Under the pieces are notes generated by a model, which was not told the DNA's origin, ran no database searches, and worked only from the letters and a program-made list of their open reading frames with translations. A stretch of DNA of 44,246 nucleotides from Pseudomonas sp. SST3. GTDB lineage: Bacteria; Pseudomonadota; Gammaproteobacteria; Pseudomonadales; Pseudomonadaceae. Below, in pieces: positions 7,459 to 18,121 of the stretch (its first letter is position 1; every line of letters starts with the position of its first letter). The stretch lies in the NCBI RefSeq assembly GCF_003325755.1, contig NZ_QORI02000029.1, positions 1-44,246 on the forward strand, read 5' to 3'. The position numbers and the translations under genes are program-made.

Positions 7459-8247
7459 TCAACCTGGCCGTTTGATCACACAGACACGATCGGTACAGGC
7501 CCCGGCCTGAGTCGCATCCATGCCTTGGGTGGCATCGCGCGTACCGACCGTCTCGCCAGCCAGACCGCCTCCGGTTGGAGCGGCAGTGGCGGCCGTTTCC
7601 GGATAGCCCGTGCCTGCTCGCTTGGCCGCGCTCCCGACACCGTAGCGGTCAGTCTCGGCTGGCCCCGTCGTGGTGGTATGGCCTGTAGCCGCCGCGCCGC
7701 CGACAGGTGCTCCCGTGTCAAGGTGCGCACTGCCCGCCGGCCGCGTATCGCTCGCGGTGTGGGTGGTCCCTGCGAAATGCTTGTCGAGATGACTGTCGCC
7801 GCCAGTCGCACCGGCATAAGGGCTGGTGGGTCCGGCATAGCCGGGCGTCGCGCCAGCACCGGCTCCGTTGTCATCGATGCTGAGCGCGCCGTTGTATTCC
7901 AGTGCATCCCGCGCACGGATCAGCTGATCTTCGTCATACACGTCAACCGCGATCACCAGAGAGCCCCGGCGCACGGCCTCAGGATAGGCGGTGGCGTGGC
8001 GGCGATGCTCATCGTGCGGTTCATGGCCGAACAGCGATTTGAAGAAATGCGCGACCTTGGATTCGTGATGCTCGCGGTCCAGAGTGCCGCCCGCAGTGGA
8101 GTAGGGCGCGTCATAGGCATGGATTTCAGCGCTATCGGCGCCTACTGAATGAATCTGCTCTTTCGCAATGCCCCGCGCCATCAGGTCGCCCTGGGTTCGA
8201 GTGGCATCGGTCAGCGTTGCGAACGCTGCTACCAATGTGTGTTTCAT
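7459..8247 (-). CDS. GSP17M/YflT-like stress protein with a low-complexity tail
   Basis: The 262-residue protein begins MKHTLVAAFATLTDATRTQ, the start of a general-stress-protein 17M (YflT-like) domain that extends to about residue 125 and includes LFGHEPHDEHRRH and GSLVIAVDVYDED. Residues 127-262 form a Gly/Ala/Thr-rich low-complexity region with repeated TxTGP, GGxAATGH and GTRDATQG-like pieces, probably disordered. The domain is linked to general stress responses in other bacteria, but no biochemical function is known. A GAGGTG ribosome site precedes ATG 8247. The gene is monocistronic with its own terminator. Confidence 0.75.
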   Translation of the reverse strand: MKHTLVAAFATLTDATRTQGDLMARGIAKEQIHSVGADSAEIHAYDAPYSTAGGTLDREHHESKVAHFFKSLFGHEPHDEHRRHATAYPEAVRRGSLVIAVDVYDEDQLIRARDALEYNGALSIDDNGAGAGATPGYAGPTSPYAGATGGDSHLDKHFAGTTHTASDTRPAGSAHLDTGAPVGGAAATGHTTTTGPAETDRYGVGSAAKRAGTGYPETAATAAPTGGGLAGETVGTRDATQGMDATQAGACTDRVCVIKRPG

Positions 8248-8737
8248 GGTTCACCTCGCGTTGTGTTGAACAACTGGGTAGACGAGCGCTGCGCTTATAG
8301 GCCTGACGACACGTCTGGGTGCGAGCAACCGGAAACGATGGCTGCCTCATCGGCGATCAAGAGCAACGCTCATGGATATTGGGTCTGGCTGTACCGCCAT
8401 AGTTCAGCGAGGGAGGATCAGCGGTCGGAACGGCAAGTCGTTCCAAGCGACATTGCGGTGGCGCGGGTGGCGATTAGTCTTTCGATTGGACTGAGCGTTG
8501 CGGTGGCGTTGCAACACGCGGGTGCGAGCCGAAGCCGGTGGCAGGATCGCTCGGATTCAAGCTGTAGCTACTGCTGACGATCGAGCGGCGCCGATAGAAG
8601 CAAGCGGTAGGGTGGGCTGGGCGCCTTTCGGTTCAGCCGTTCAGTTGAACGTTGGTGGGCTGAAGCCCACCCTACGGCGACGGATATCGACGGGCGGAGA
8701 ACGGCTCGTTTTCCGCCCCGATATTTCAATGTGCGGC
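8248..8737. other. Intergenic region, no gene seen, one REP element
   Basis: No supported gene was found. A REP palindrome lies at 8654-8677 and a half element (GTAGGGTGGGCTGGGC) near 8607-8622. The upstream promoter of the stress-protein gene must lie in the first part, but no clear boxes were identified. Confidence 0.45.
8654..8677. repeat. REP palindrome
   Basis: The core GGTGGGCTGAAGCCCACC is followed by CTACGG. It is the same sequence as the elements around the RAYT gene at 9965-10489, in plus orientation (CTACGG tail at the right). It lies 61 bases downstream of the yghU-like stop codon. Confidence 0.85.
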
Positions 8738-9580
8738 TTAATCCAGGTCCGAAGCGTCGTGACGTTCGGGAGCCTGCTCCGACTCGTCGCCCCAGGTGCG
8801 GTTGACCTTGCGTCCGCGGACCACGGCGGGGCGCCCAGCCACTTCGGCGGCCCAGCGCTGTACATGCTTGTAATCCTGTACGGAGAGGAATTCGCCGGCC
8901 TCGTAGAGTTCGCCCTGGACCAGTACGCCGTACCACGGCCAGATCGCCATATCGGCAATGCTGTAATCATCGCCCGCGACGAAGCGGTTGTCGGCCAGCT
9001 GGCGGTCCAGTACATCGAGCTGGCGCTTGACCTCCATGGAGTAGCGGTTGATCGGGTACTCGTACTTCTCCGGCGCGTAGGCGTAGAAGTGCCCGAAGCC
9101 GCCGCCGAGAAAGGGCGCCGAGCCCATCTGCCAGAACAACCAGTTGAGGGTCTCGGTGCGGGTGCGGGTTTCCGTCGGCAGGAAGGCGCCGAACTTTTCC
9201 GCGAGATAAACCAGAATCGAACCGGACTCGAACACGCGCAGCGGTTCGCCGTCGACGCTGTGATCCGCCAGGGCTGGAATCTTCGAGTTCGGATTGATCT
9301 CGACGAAGCCGCTGCCGAACTGGTCGCCGTCGCCGATCTGGATCAGCCAGGCGTCGTATTCGGCGCCGCTGTGGCCGAGGGCGAGCAGCTCTTCGAGCAT
9401 GATCGAGACTTTTACGCCATTGGGTGTGGCCAACGAGTAGAGCTGCAGCGGGTGCTTGCCGACCGGCAGCGGCTTTTGCTCCCGCGCGCCGGCGGTGGGA
9501 GCGTTGATACTGGCGAACTTGCCGCCCGAAGGTGCGTCGTGGGTCCAGACTTTCGGCGGTACGTAAGGGGTATCAGGCAT
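8738..9580 (-). CDS. yghU: Glutathione-dependent disulfide-bond oxidoreductase, YghU type
   Basis: This 280-residue glutathione S-transferase-family protein matches the Nu-class YghU type in length and order. An N-terminal extension (TPYVPPKVWTHD) precedes a thioredoxin-fold domain with LYSLATPNGVKVSIMLEE, NPNSKIPAL and FESGSILVYLAEK. The all-helical domain follows, with NWLFWQMGSAPFLGGGFGHF and DYSIADMAIWPW. The family reduces disulfides using glutathione in the cytoplasm. ATG 9580 is favoured over TTG 9586 because GAGGAG lies seven bases upstream of it. REP elements flank both ends. Confidence 0.93.
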   Translation of the reverse strand: MPDTPYVPPKVWTHDAPSGGKFASINAPTAGAREQKPLPVGKHPLQLYSLATPNGVKVSIMLEELLALGHSGAEYDAWLIQIGDGDQFGSGFVEINPNSKIPALADHSVDGEPLRVFESGSILVYLAEKFGAFLPTETRTRTETLNWLFWQMGSAPFLGGGFGHFYAYAPEKYEYPINRYSMEVKRQLDVLDRQLADNRFVAGDDYSIADMAIWPWYGVLVQGELYEAGEFLSVQDYKHVQRWAAEVAGRPAVVRGRKVNRTWGDESEQAPERHDASDLD

Positions 9581-9762
9581 GGACAATCTCCTCGAGCGGG
9601 TACTGGGGATGTGCAGGGCATGCTACGCGTTCGGCCATCGCTGCCGAAATCAAGCAGATCGATATTGGTCATCGATGAGGAATGGTTTGTTCTGCGATGT
9701 TCAAACGACCAAGTCCCGAAGGCCCGCAGCAGGGTATGTAACCCCTGATTCCGTGACAAACT

Positions 9763-9785
9763 CGTAGGGTGGGCTTCAGCCCACC
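9763..9785. repeat. REP palindrome, minus orientation
   Basis: CGTAGGGTGGGCTTCAGCCCACC, given here as arms GGTGGGCT and AGCCCACC with the GTAG tail on the left. It is the first of four REP-type elements on the downstream side of the RAYT gene. Confidence 0.85.
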
Positions 9786-9840
9786 AAAACCATCGGGCGG
9801 CGTTGATGGGTCAGGTTGTTCGCTTGGCTCCGCGGCAGGC

Positions 9841-9865
9841 GGTGGGCTAAAGCCCCACCCTACGG
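9841..9865. repeat. REP palindrome, plus orientation
   Basis: GGTGGGCTAAAGCCCC then ACCCTACGG. It is inverted relative to 9763-9785, so the two form a pair about 55 bases apart, the arrangement of a bacterial interspersed mosaic element. Confidence 0.85.
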
Positions 9866-9902
9866 CTGCGGTCTGGGCGTGGCGTCGGTGATATCACGAC
9901 CC

Positions 9903-9926
9903 TTGTAGGGTGGGCTTCAGCCCGCC
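9903..9926. repeat. REP palindrome, minus orientation
   Basis: TGTAGGGTGGGCTTCAG then CCCGCC, with one mismatch in the right arm. It lies 39 bases beyond the RAYT stop codon and is inverted relative to 9841-9865. Confidence 0.85.
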
Positions 9927-9964
9927 AAGACCGAGATGCCCGTGAAGGCAGAGATGAACGACGA

Positions 9965-10489
9965 TTACTCACCAAAGCAGCCATCGGCCACCGTGCTACC
10001 TACCCAGTCGCCTCGCACTAGCCCGTTCTTCACGTATCGTTCGAAGCTCGAATAGGGCCAATCGGCAACCCGCTCGACCAGGCCATGCTTGACCGGGTTG
10101 TAGTGAATGTAATCAACGTGGCGCTGCAAGTCGGATGCATCCCGTATCTGGTGCTCCCAGTACCGGCGCTGCCAGATGCCTTTCTCGCGTTTGCGGACCT
10201 TGCTTGGGTTTCGACTGTGCGCGGGTAATTGTCGGGAGAAGGTGCTTTTCAACAGGCTCCAGCGGCCAGCAAAGTCGGAGTCGCCGTCCGGAAGCGTCCA
10301 GATGGCATGCAGGTGATCGGGCAGGACGCAGATGGCGAGGGTGCGGAATGGGTGGGCTTGCTGCGCCTGGCGGTAAGCATGACGAAGATGGTCTATCTCT
10401 TCGACGAGTAGTCGGGACCGGCGGTCAGCCAATGTCACGGTGAAAAACCAGGTGCCGCCGGGCACCTGGCTTCGGCGGTAGTTGGACAT
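9965..10489 (-). CDS. REP-associated tyrosine transposase (RAYT, IS200/Y1 family)
   Basis: This 174-residue protein starts MSNYRRSQVPGGTWFFTVTL, a classic RAYT opening. The HUH metal-binding motif is PDHLHAIW (H59, H61). A WQRRYWEHQIR helix offers a candidate catalytic tyrosine (Y110), and HVDYIHYNPVKHGLV is the conserved C-terminal signature. RAYTs are single-copy, domesticated relatives of IS200 transposases that act on REP sequences as single-stranded DNA and are thought to spread or maintain them. ATG 10489 has AGGAGG upstream; the longer in-frame extension reads through REP sequence and was rejected. REPs of one sequence family surround the gene on both sides. Confidence 0.93.
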   Translation of the reverse strand: MSNYRRSQVPGGTWFFTVTLADRRSRLLVEEIDHLRHAYRQAQQAHPFRTLAICVLPDHLHAIWTLPDGDSDFAGRWSLLKSTFSRQLPAHSRNPSKVRKREKGIWQRRYWEHQIRDASDLQRHVDYIHYNPVKHGLVERVADWPYSSFERYVKNGLVRGDWVGSTVADGCFGE

Positions 10490-10579
10490 GGAGGCCTCCT
10501 TGCCTACATGGATATGGCGATTGGGGCATAGCGGAAAAGGTGGGCTTAACGGTGTTGAAGTTGGGGTTCGACGCGCGAC

Positions 10580-10616
10580 GGTGGGCTGAAGCCCACAAGG
10601 AAACCCCTCCCTACGG
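10580..10616. repeat. REP-like palindrome with separated tail
   Basis: GGTGGGCTGAAGCCCAC is present, but the CCCTACGG tail is displaced by an inserted AAGGAAACCCCT-type spacer. It lies upstream of the RAYT start and seems to be a decayed REP. Confidence 0.7.
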
Positions 10617-10657
10617 TCCGCCGGGGTTCGGAGCAATGGGGCCGGTCGAGACGCTTT

Positions 10658-10680
10658 TGTAGGGTGGGCTTTAGCCCACC
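10658..10680. repeat. REP palindrome, minus orientation
   Basis: TGTAGGGTGGGCTTTAGCCC then ACC. Intact arms, upstream of the RAYT gene and downstream of trpA. Confidence 0.85.
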
Positions 10681-10707
10681 AGCTTTGAGCTCGAGGGGTG
10701 AGGCAAT

Positions 10708-10745
10708 GGTGGGCTGAAGCGGAGCGCCGCCCGGCCCACCCTACC
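10708..10745. repeat. REP palindrome with an insertion in the loop, plus orientation
   Basis: GGTGGGCTGAAGCGGAGC, then CGCCCGGCCCACCCTACCGG. The loop is longer than in its neighbours. A similar long-loop form is found at 42984-43021. It ends three bases before the trpA stop codon, so the REP may protect the 3' end of the trpBA transcript. Confidence 0.75.
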
Positions 10746-10748
10746 GGT

Positions 10749-12890
<2,142 letters not shown>

Positions 12891-13796
12891 ATGAGCCAAG
12901 AACTTCCTCCGCTTAATGCACTGCGCGCCTTCGAGGCTGCGGCACGCTTGCAAAGCGTAAGCCAGGCGGCAGTCGAACTCAGCGTGACCCATGGGGCGAT
13001 CAGTCGGCAGATTCGCCTGCTGGAAGAACACCTAGGCGTTGTCCTGTTCAGCAAGGAAGGTCGCGGCGTAAAACTCACCGATGCCGGGCTGCGACTGCGT
13101 GATGCGACGGGCGATGCCTTCGAGCGGCTGCGGGGGGCTTGTGTTGAGCTGCGCCAGCAGACCGCCGATGCGCCTTTCGTGCTGGGTTGCCCGGGTAGCC
13201 TGCTGGCGCGCTGGTTCATCCCGCGACTGGATCGTCTCAACCGTGAACTGCCGGATCTGCATTTGCAGCTGTCGGCGAGCGAGGGTGAGCTGGACCCGCG
13301 GCGCGCCGGCCTCGACGCCACGCTCTGGTATGCCGAGCCGCCCTGGCCGGCGGACATGCAGGTGCACGAGTTGGTCGTCGAGTGCATCGGGCCGGTATTG
13401 AGTCCGCACCATCCACGCTGTGCCGCCCTGAGCCAGGCGCAACCGGGCGAGCTGCTTGGCGAGCCGCTGCTGCACACCGTATCGCGTCCTCAGGCCTGGC
13501 CGGCCTGGGCGATCGGCAACGGCCTCGATCCGGCCCGATTGCAGATGGGCCAGGGTTTCGAGCATCTCTATTTCCTGCTGGAAGCGGCGCTGGCAGGACT
13601 CGGCGTGGCCATCGCGCCGCAACAGCTGGTGGCTGACGATCTGCGCCAGGGGCGCTTGCTGGCGCCTTGGGGATTTGTCGAGACCCGCGCCAGGCTGGCC
13701 CTCTGGGTACCGTCCCGCCGGCTGGATCGCCGTGCGGAGCGGCTGGCCGAGTGGCTGCGCAACGAGCTGAGCGGCAGGGAAGCAGCAGAGCGGTAG
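12891..13796 (+). CDS. trpI: LysR-family transcriptional activator TrpI
   Basis: The protein has 301 residues. The N-terminal winged helix-turn-helix lies at about residues 8-65, with [20 protein letters not shown] and [18 protein letters not shown]. The C-terminal effector-binding domain includes [20 protein letters not shown]. Assignment as TrpI rests on divergent placement next to trpBA, the standard arrangement in Pseudomonas. Indoleglycerol phosphate is the known inducer in that system. An AGGAAAA site lies upstream of ATG 12891. Confidence 0.93.
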   Translation: MSQELPPLNALRAFEAAARLQSVSQAAVELSVTHGAISRQIRLLEEHLGVVLFSKEGRGVKLTDAGLRLRDATGDAFERLRGACVELRQQTADAPFVLGCPGSLLARWFIPRLDRLNRELPDLHLQLSASEGELDPRRAGLDATLWYAEPPWPADMQVHELVVECIGPVLSPHHPRCAALSQAQPGELLGEPLLHTVSRPQAWPAWAIGNGLDPARLQMGQGFEHLYFLLEAALAGLGVAIAPQQLVADDLRQGRLLAPWGFVETRARLALWVPSRRLDRRAERLAEWLRNELSGREAAER

Positions 13797-13863
13797 CGGC
13801 GGGCCAAGCGTTTCGATGGGTGTCGGTGGATGGGCGGTCAGATGGGGAATGTCGGTGTCTCTC

Positions 13864-13887
13864 GGTGGGCTGAAGCCCACCCTACGG
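13864..13887. repeat. REP palindrome
   Basis: GGTGGGCTGAAGCCCACC followed by CTACGG, plus orientation, between trpI and the subtilase gene. Identical in core to the elements around the RAYT gene about 3.5 kb away. Confidence 0.85.
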
Positions 13888-14031
13888 GCTAGGTCACCGA
13901 CAGGCGGCGAGCCGTTTGTCCGTTGTCACTCAACCGCCGCTGTCGCTGCCGATACAGTCGTTATCGTCCCTCCCTGGGACCTGCCTGGCGATTCGGCGCA
14001 GGCTATCTGCAGTTGTTCGAGGAGAACAGTG

Positions 14032-15423
14032 ATGGTCAAGAAGCGGCGTGTCGGTCTTTGTCTGTTCGTTGTATTGGCAGCTGGCGCAGAGCAGGTAGCG
14101 GCCAAGCCGAACCCGGCGGTAGACGCCTCACTCAAGGCGGGCAGAGCCTTCGTCGAGGGCGAGCTGCTGGTGCAATTCAAGCCTGGCGCGTCGGAGGCGG
14201 CAAAGAGTGCCGCGCTGAGCAAGCAGGGCGCCAAGGCGGCACAGAAGCTGCTCGACAAGGCGGCCCGCAAGGACGCCAAAGGCGATCTGGTGCAGGCCAA
14301 GCTGGGCAAAGGCAAGAAGGTGAATGCGGCGCTCATCGCACGGCTCGCTGCCGATCCTGCGGTGGCCTTCGTCGAGCCCAACTGGATCTATCATCGCCAG
14401 CTCGCCAACCCCAAAGATCCGGGACTGAGCCTGCTCTGGGGCATGCAGGGCGCGACCACGTCACCGGCCTCGCCTTACGGTAGCGGCGCGCTAGGCGCCT
14501 GGAATGCCGGAGCGTTGTGCTCGAACAAGATTCACATCGGCATCATTGATGAAGGCGTCATGACCGCCCACGGTGACCTGCGCGCCAATACCTGGATCAA
14601 TCCGGGCGAAGGCAGCCGCGCTGACCGCAAGGACAATGACCGAAACGGTTACATCGACGACATTCAGGGTTGGGATTTCGCCGCCAACAACGCCAGTATC
14701 TACGACGGACCGGCAGATGATCATGGCACCCATGTGGCCGGGACTGTCGCCGCAGTCGCTAACAATGGCGTGGGCGTGTTCGGCGTATGCCCTACGGCCA
14801 AGCTCATTACCGCCAAGTTCCTCGGCGCCAACGGCGGCACGACGGCGGGTGCGGTAAAGGCCATCAATTACCTGACGAAGCTGAAGCTGGCGAAGAAGAT
14901 CAATCTGGTCGCCACCAACAACTCCTGGGGCGGGGGTGGTTATTCGCAGGCGCTTTACGATGCGATCAAGGCCGCAGGTAACGCCAACATCCTGTTCGTT
15001 GCCGCTGCTGGAAATAGCGGACTCAACATCGATAAAACGCCCAGCTATCCGGCGAGCTACACGCTGCCAAACGTGATTTCTGTGGGCGCTATCGACAAGG
15101 CAGGCCGCCGTGCGAGCTTCTCCAACTATGGCGTGAACAATGTGCACATCGCGGCGCCGGGAGTGAGCATCGTGTCCACGGTGCCGACTTCCACCGGTGC
15201 GGCCGGCTATGCCTATATGAGCGGCACCTCGATGGCTGCGCCCCACGTGGCGGGTGCTGCTGCGTTGTACGCGTCGTTGAATCCTTGTGCGACGGCAGCG
15301 CAGATCCGCACGGCGCTTCTGAGGCTCGCAGTGCGTGATCCGCAGCTGACCGGGGTGGTTCAGCTGAACCGCCGGCTGGACGTGGCCAAGATCCGCCGTG
15401 AACTGGCCTGCAGCGCGTCCTGA
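14032..15423 (+). CDS. Exported S8 family serine peptidase (subtilase)
   Basis: The 463-residue precursor has a signal peptide (residues 1-24, ending QVAA). An N-terminal chaperone/inhibitor prodomain of about 100 residues follows, with GELLVQFKPGAS and DPAVAFVEPNWIYH. The subtilisin domain has Asp173 (GIIDEGV), His231 (DDHGTHVAG), oxyanion Asn328 (AAAGNSG) and Ser400 (SGTSMAAPHVAG). The first motif is D-E-G rather than the usual D-S/T-G. It should be exported and self-processed; no C-terminal anchor or autotransporter domain is seen. ATG 14032 follows GAGGAGA; the open frame upstream runs through a REP and is not coding. Confidence 0.93.
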   Translation: MVKKRRVGLCLFVVLAAGAEQVAAKPNPAVDASLKAGRAFVEGELLVQFKPGASEAAKSAALSKQGAKAAQKLLDKAARKDAKGDLVQAKLGKGKKVNAALIARLAADPAVAFVEPNWIYHRQLANPKDPGLSLLWGMQGATTSPASPYGSGALGAWNAGALCSNKIHIGIIDEGVMTAHGDLRANTWINPGEGSRADRKDNDRNGYIDDIQGWDFAANNASIYDGPADDHGTHVAGTVAAVANNGVGVFGVCPTAKLITAKFLGANGGTTAGAVKAINYLTKLKLAKKINLVATNNSWGGGGYSQALYDAIKAAGNANILFVAAAGNSGLNIDKTPSYPASYTLPNVISVGAIDKAGRRASFSNYGVNNVHIAAPGVSIVSTVPTSTGAAGYAYMSGTSMAAPHVAGAAALYASLNPCATAAQIRTALLRLAVRDPQLTGVVQLNRRLDVAKIRRELACSAS

Positions 15424-15456
15424 CATGACTCTCGATGGTCGCAACCGCACTGATGC

Positions 15457-16524
15457 CTAGCTCGCCAGCGCGGTTTCGGGGTTTGCTTCGGTCTTTCCGG
15501 TTGCGGTCTGTTCCACGGCATAACCCTGCGGATTGCGGCTCTGCCAGCGCCAGGCATCGGTGAGCATGGCCAGCAGGTCCTTCTCCGCCTGCCAGCCAAG
15601 CTCCTCCCGGGCCTTGGTCGGGTCTGACCAGCACTGAGCGATGTCGCCGGGGCGGCGCGCTTTGAACACGTGTGGCAGCCGTCGCCCGATGACTTCTTCG
15701 AACGCAGTCACCATCTGCCGTACGGAATAGCCTCGGCCGGTGCCGAGGTTCCACGTGGAAACACCGTGCACCAGGCTCAGCCGCTCCAGCGCCTTCAGGT
15801 GCCCCTTGGCCAAGTCGACCACGTGGATGTAGTCGCGCACACCGGTACCGTCCGGGGTCGGGTAGTCGGCGCCGTAGATGTTGAGTTGCTTGCGCCGACC
15901 GACCGCCACCTGAAGCATGTAGGGCAGGAGGTTGTTGGGCGTGCCGTTGGGGTCCTCGCCAATCAGGCCGGACTCATGCGCGCCGATGGGGTTGAAATAG
16001 CGCAGCAGGGCAATCGACCAGCGCGGATCGGATTCGGCCAAGCCTTTGAGTACGTTTTCCGCCATCAGCTTGGACTGTCCGTAGGGATTGGTCGGCAGGC
16101 CGGTCGGGCAGTTTTCGGTGATCGGCATCTTGGGCGAATCGCCGTAGACCGTGGCCGACGAGCTGAACACCAGCTTGAAGATGCCCGCTTCGGCCATCGC
16201 CTGACACAGCGCAATGCTGCCGCTGACGTTGGTCTCGTAATAGCGCAGGGGCTCGCGCACGCTTTCGCCGACAGCCTTGAGCCCAGCGAAGTGCAGCACC
16301 GCGGTCACCGGGTATGAGGCGAACAGTGCATTGAGCAGCGAGCGGTTGCGCACGTCACCCTTGACGAACTGAGCCTTGCGGCCGGCGAGCGCTTCGACTC
16401 GGTCCAGCGCGATCTTCGAACTGTTGCAAAGGTTGTCCAGCACCAGTACTTCGTGGCCCGCCAGGAGCAGTTCCAGTACCGCATGGGACCCGATGTAACC
16501 GGCTCCGCCCGTTACGAGAATCAT
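15457..16524 (-). CDS. galE: UDP-glucose 4-epimerase
   Basis: This 355-residue extended short-chain dehydrogenase interconverts UDP-glucose and UDP-galactose. NAD-binding TGGAGYIGS is at residues 5-13, the catalytic serine region is SSSATVYG (121-128), and YxxxK is Y148/K152. NPYGQSKLMAE and LRYFNPIGAHESG are family hallmarks. Residues beyond about 335 form an extra polar tail (TATGKTEANPETALAS). It is divergent from the glycosyltransferase-glf operon and can supply UDP-galactose, the substrate of Glf. A GAGGTAG site precedes ATG 16524. Confidence 0.95.
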   Translation of the reverse strand: MILVTGGAGYIGSHAVLELLLAGHEVLVLDNLCNSSKIALDRVEALAGRKAQFVKGDVRNRSLLNALFASYPVTAVLHFAGLKAVGESVREPLRYYETNVSGSIALCQAMAEAGIFKLVFSSSATVYGDSPKMPITENCPTGLPTNPYGQSKLMAENVLKGLAESDPRWSIALLRYFNPIGAHESGLIGEDPNGTPNNLLPYMLQVAVGRRKQLNIYGADYPTPDGTGVRDYIHVVDLAKGHLKALERLSLVHGVSTWNLGTGRGYSVRQMVTAFEEVIGRRLPHVFKARRPGDIAQCWSDPTKAREELGWQAEKDLLAMLTDAWRWQSRNPQGYAVEQTATGKTEANPETALAS

Positions 16525-16936
16525 GTGTGTCTACCTCGCATACCGAATATTCGACGCGCACGGAGATACACCGCTGACCGTATGAGCGCGGCCGCTGCAA
16601 GCATCTCCAGGGTTGGTGTCGGCGAGTCGGGCGGTGCTGACTGCTGAAGCACACGGCGCCGATGCCGGGGTAAATCAGGCGTCCTGTGATAGGGACGGGG
16701 GAAGGTGCGAGCAAGTTCCAACGAGGCGGCGGTCAGCCGATGACCGACCTCCCGGTTGCGCTACGGGGAACCTTGGCTCGCCCTGTGTCGTCCATAGCCG
16801 GCGAGCTGCGCTTGGGATCGCCACCGCTGTTCAGGCTGCAGCGCGCCTCGACTCTTCCTACCTACGCAGGCTGCGGGGGTTTATGCGATGCGGCAGAAGG
16901 GACTCTGGAGGACTTCGCCATCTGTACGAGGTAGCC
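16525..16936. promoter_or_regulatory. Divergent intergenic region between galE and the glycosyltransferase operon
   Basis: There are 412 bases without a credible gene, containing the promoters of both galE and the operon. Forward open frames cross it but have poor composition and no ribosome site. No clear -35/-10 pairs or operators were resolved. Its length leaves room for regulation or for a leader RNA. Confidence 0.45.
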
Positions 16937-18121
16937 ATGAGCTGGGCCGGCCCTTATCAATACGAGATTGGAAAATCCCCGGACAAGCGGGAAACGCCGC
17001 CCGAAGTTGTTTTCGATGAGCGGGTGCCGACGCTGCTGTGTCTTTCGCATCTTCGCTGGAGCTTTGTCTATCAGCGCCCCCAGCACCTGATGTCCCGGTT
17101 CGCGCGGGATTTCAACGTGCTGTTCGTCGAGGAGCCGATTCCCACCGAGGACGCCCAGCCCTGGCTGGAAGTGCGTCCCGAGGAAAACGACGTGCAGGTG
17201 CTGGTTCCGCGCCTGCCGCAGGGCTGCGAGGGCGATACGGCGTTGCGCGTACAGCGCGACCTGCTCGATGGCTATCTTCACAAGCTCGGCGTCAACGAGC
17301 TGTTGCTCTGGTACTACACGCCCATGGCGTTGGGCTATGCCGGGCATCTGAAGCCCAAACTCACCGTCTATGACTGCATGGACGAGTTGTCCGCCTTCCG
17401 CGGCGCGCCACCGGAACTGGTCGAGCGCGAACGCGAACTGCTGCAGCGCGCCGACCTGGTCTTCACCGGCGGCTACAGCATCTGGGAAGCCAAGCGCAAA
17501 TTGCACGACAACGCCCACGCCTTTCCCAGCAGCGTCGACGTGGCGCATTTCGCCGAAGCGCGGCGGACTCAGGCCGATCCCGATGACCAGGCGGAGATCC
17601 CGCAGCCTCGGCTCGGTTTCTACGGCGTGATCGATGAGCGCTTCGATATCCAGCTGGTCGCCGAGGTCGCGGAAAAACGCCCCGACTGGCAGTTCGTGCT
17701 GGTCGGCCCGGTGGTCAAGATCGATCCGGCGGACCTGCCGCAGCGCGACAACATTCACTACCTGGGCGGCAAGACCTACGACGAATTGCCGCGCTATCTG
17801 TCTGGCTGGGACGTGGCGATCATGCCGTTCGCCATGAATGAATCGACGCGTTTCATCAGCCCGACCAAGACCCCCGAATACCTGGCTGGCGGCTGCCCGG
17901 TGGTGTCCACGCCGATCAAGGACGTGGTGCGCACCTATGGCGATACCGAGATCGTCCATATCGCCGACACGCCCGATGCGTTCATCGATGCGGTGGAAAA
18001 AGCGCTGGCCGACGCGGAAGACCGCGACCGTCTGCTGAAGACCGCCGACGAGATTCTTGGCGACATGTCCTGGGACCATACCTGGGCGTTGATGAAGGAG
18101 AAGATGCAATGCGCGATGTGA
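16937..18121 (+). CDS. GT-B fold glycosyltransferase, TuaH-like
   Basis: This 394-residue cytoplasmic protein has an N-terminal domain with LLCLSHLRWSFVYQRPQHLM, a signature of a glycosyltransferase group often annotated as TuaH-like or family 1. The C-terminal nucleotide-sugar domain has GFYGVIDERFD, FVLVGPVVKID, NIHYLGGKTYDELPRYLSG and ISPTKTPEYLAGGCPVVST. The last holds the glutamate expected to bind the donor ribose. The acceptor and sugar are not deducible from sequence; the neighbours suggest a galactose or galactofuranose donor. GAGGT precedes ATG 16937, and the end overlaps glf by 13 bases. It is first gene of the operon. Confidence 0.85.
   Translation: MSWAGPYQYEIGKSPDKRETPPEVVFDERVPTLLCLSHLRWSFVYQRPQHLMSRFARDFNVLFVEEPIPTEDAQPWLEVRPEENDVQVLVPRLPQGCEGDTALRVQRDLLDGYLHKLGVNELLLWYYTPMALGYAGHLKPKLTVYDCMDELSAFRGAPPELVERERELLQRADLVFTGGYSIWEAKRKLHDNAHAFPSSVDVAHFAEARRTQADPDDQAEIPQPRLGFYGVIDERFDIQLVAEVAEKRPDWQFVLVGPVVKIDPADLPQRDNIHYLGGKTYDELPRYLSGWDVAIMPFAMNESTRFISPTKTPEYLAGGCPVVSTPIKDVVRTYGDTEIVHIADTPDAFIDAVEKALADAEDRDRLLKTADEILGDMSWDHTWALMKEKMQCAM

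Noticed and set aside
8498..9748. Long plus-strand open frame opposite the glutathione transferase
   Set aside because: It is the antisense shadow of a clear YghU-type gene, and the GC-rich third position keeps the opposite strand open.
9763..10745. CRISPR-like array of repeated palindromes
   Set aside because: Elements alternate in orientation, have irregular spacing and match REP structure; no cas genes are present.
16613..16936. Upstream extension of the glycosyltransferase frame
   Set aside because: Composition unlike protein, no ribosome site, and GAGGT lies directly before ATG 16937.
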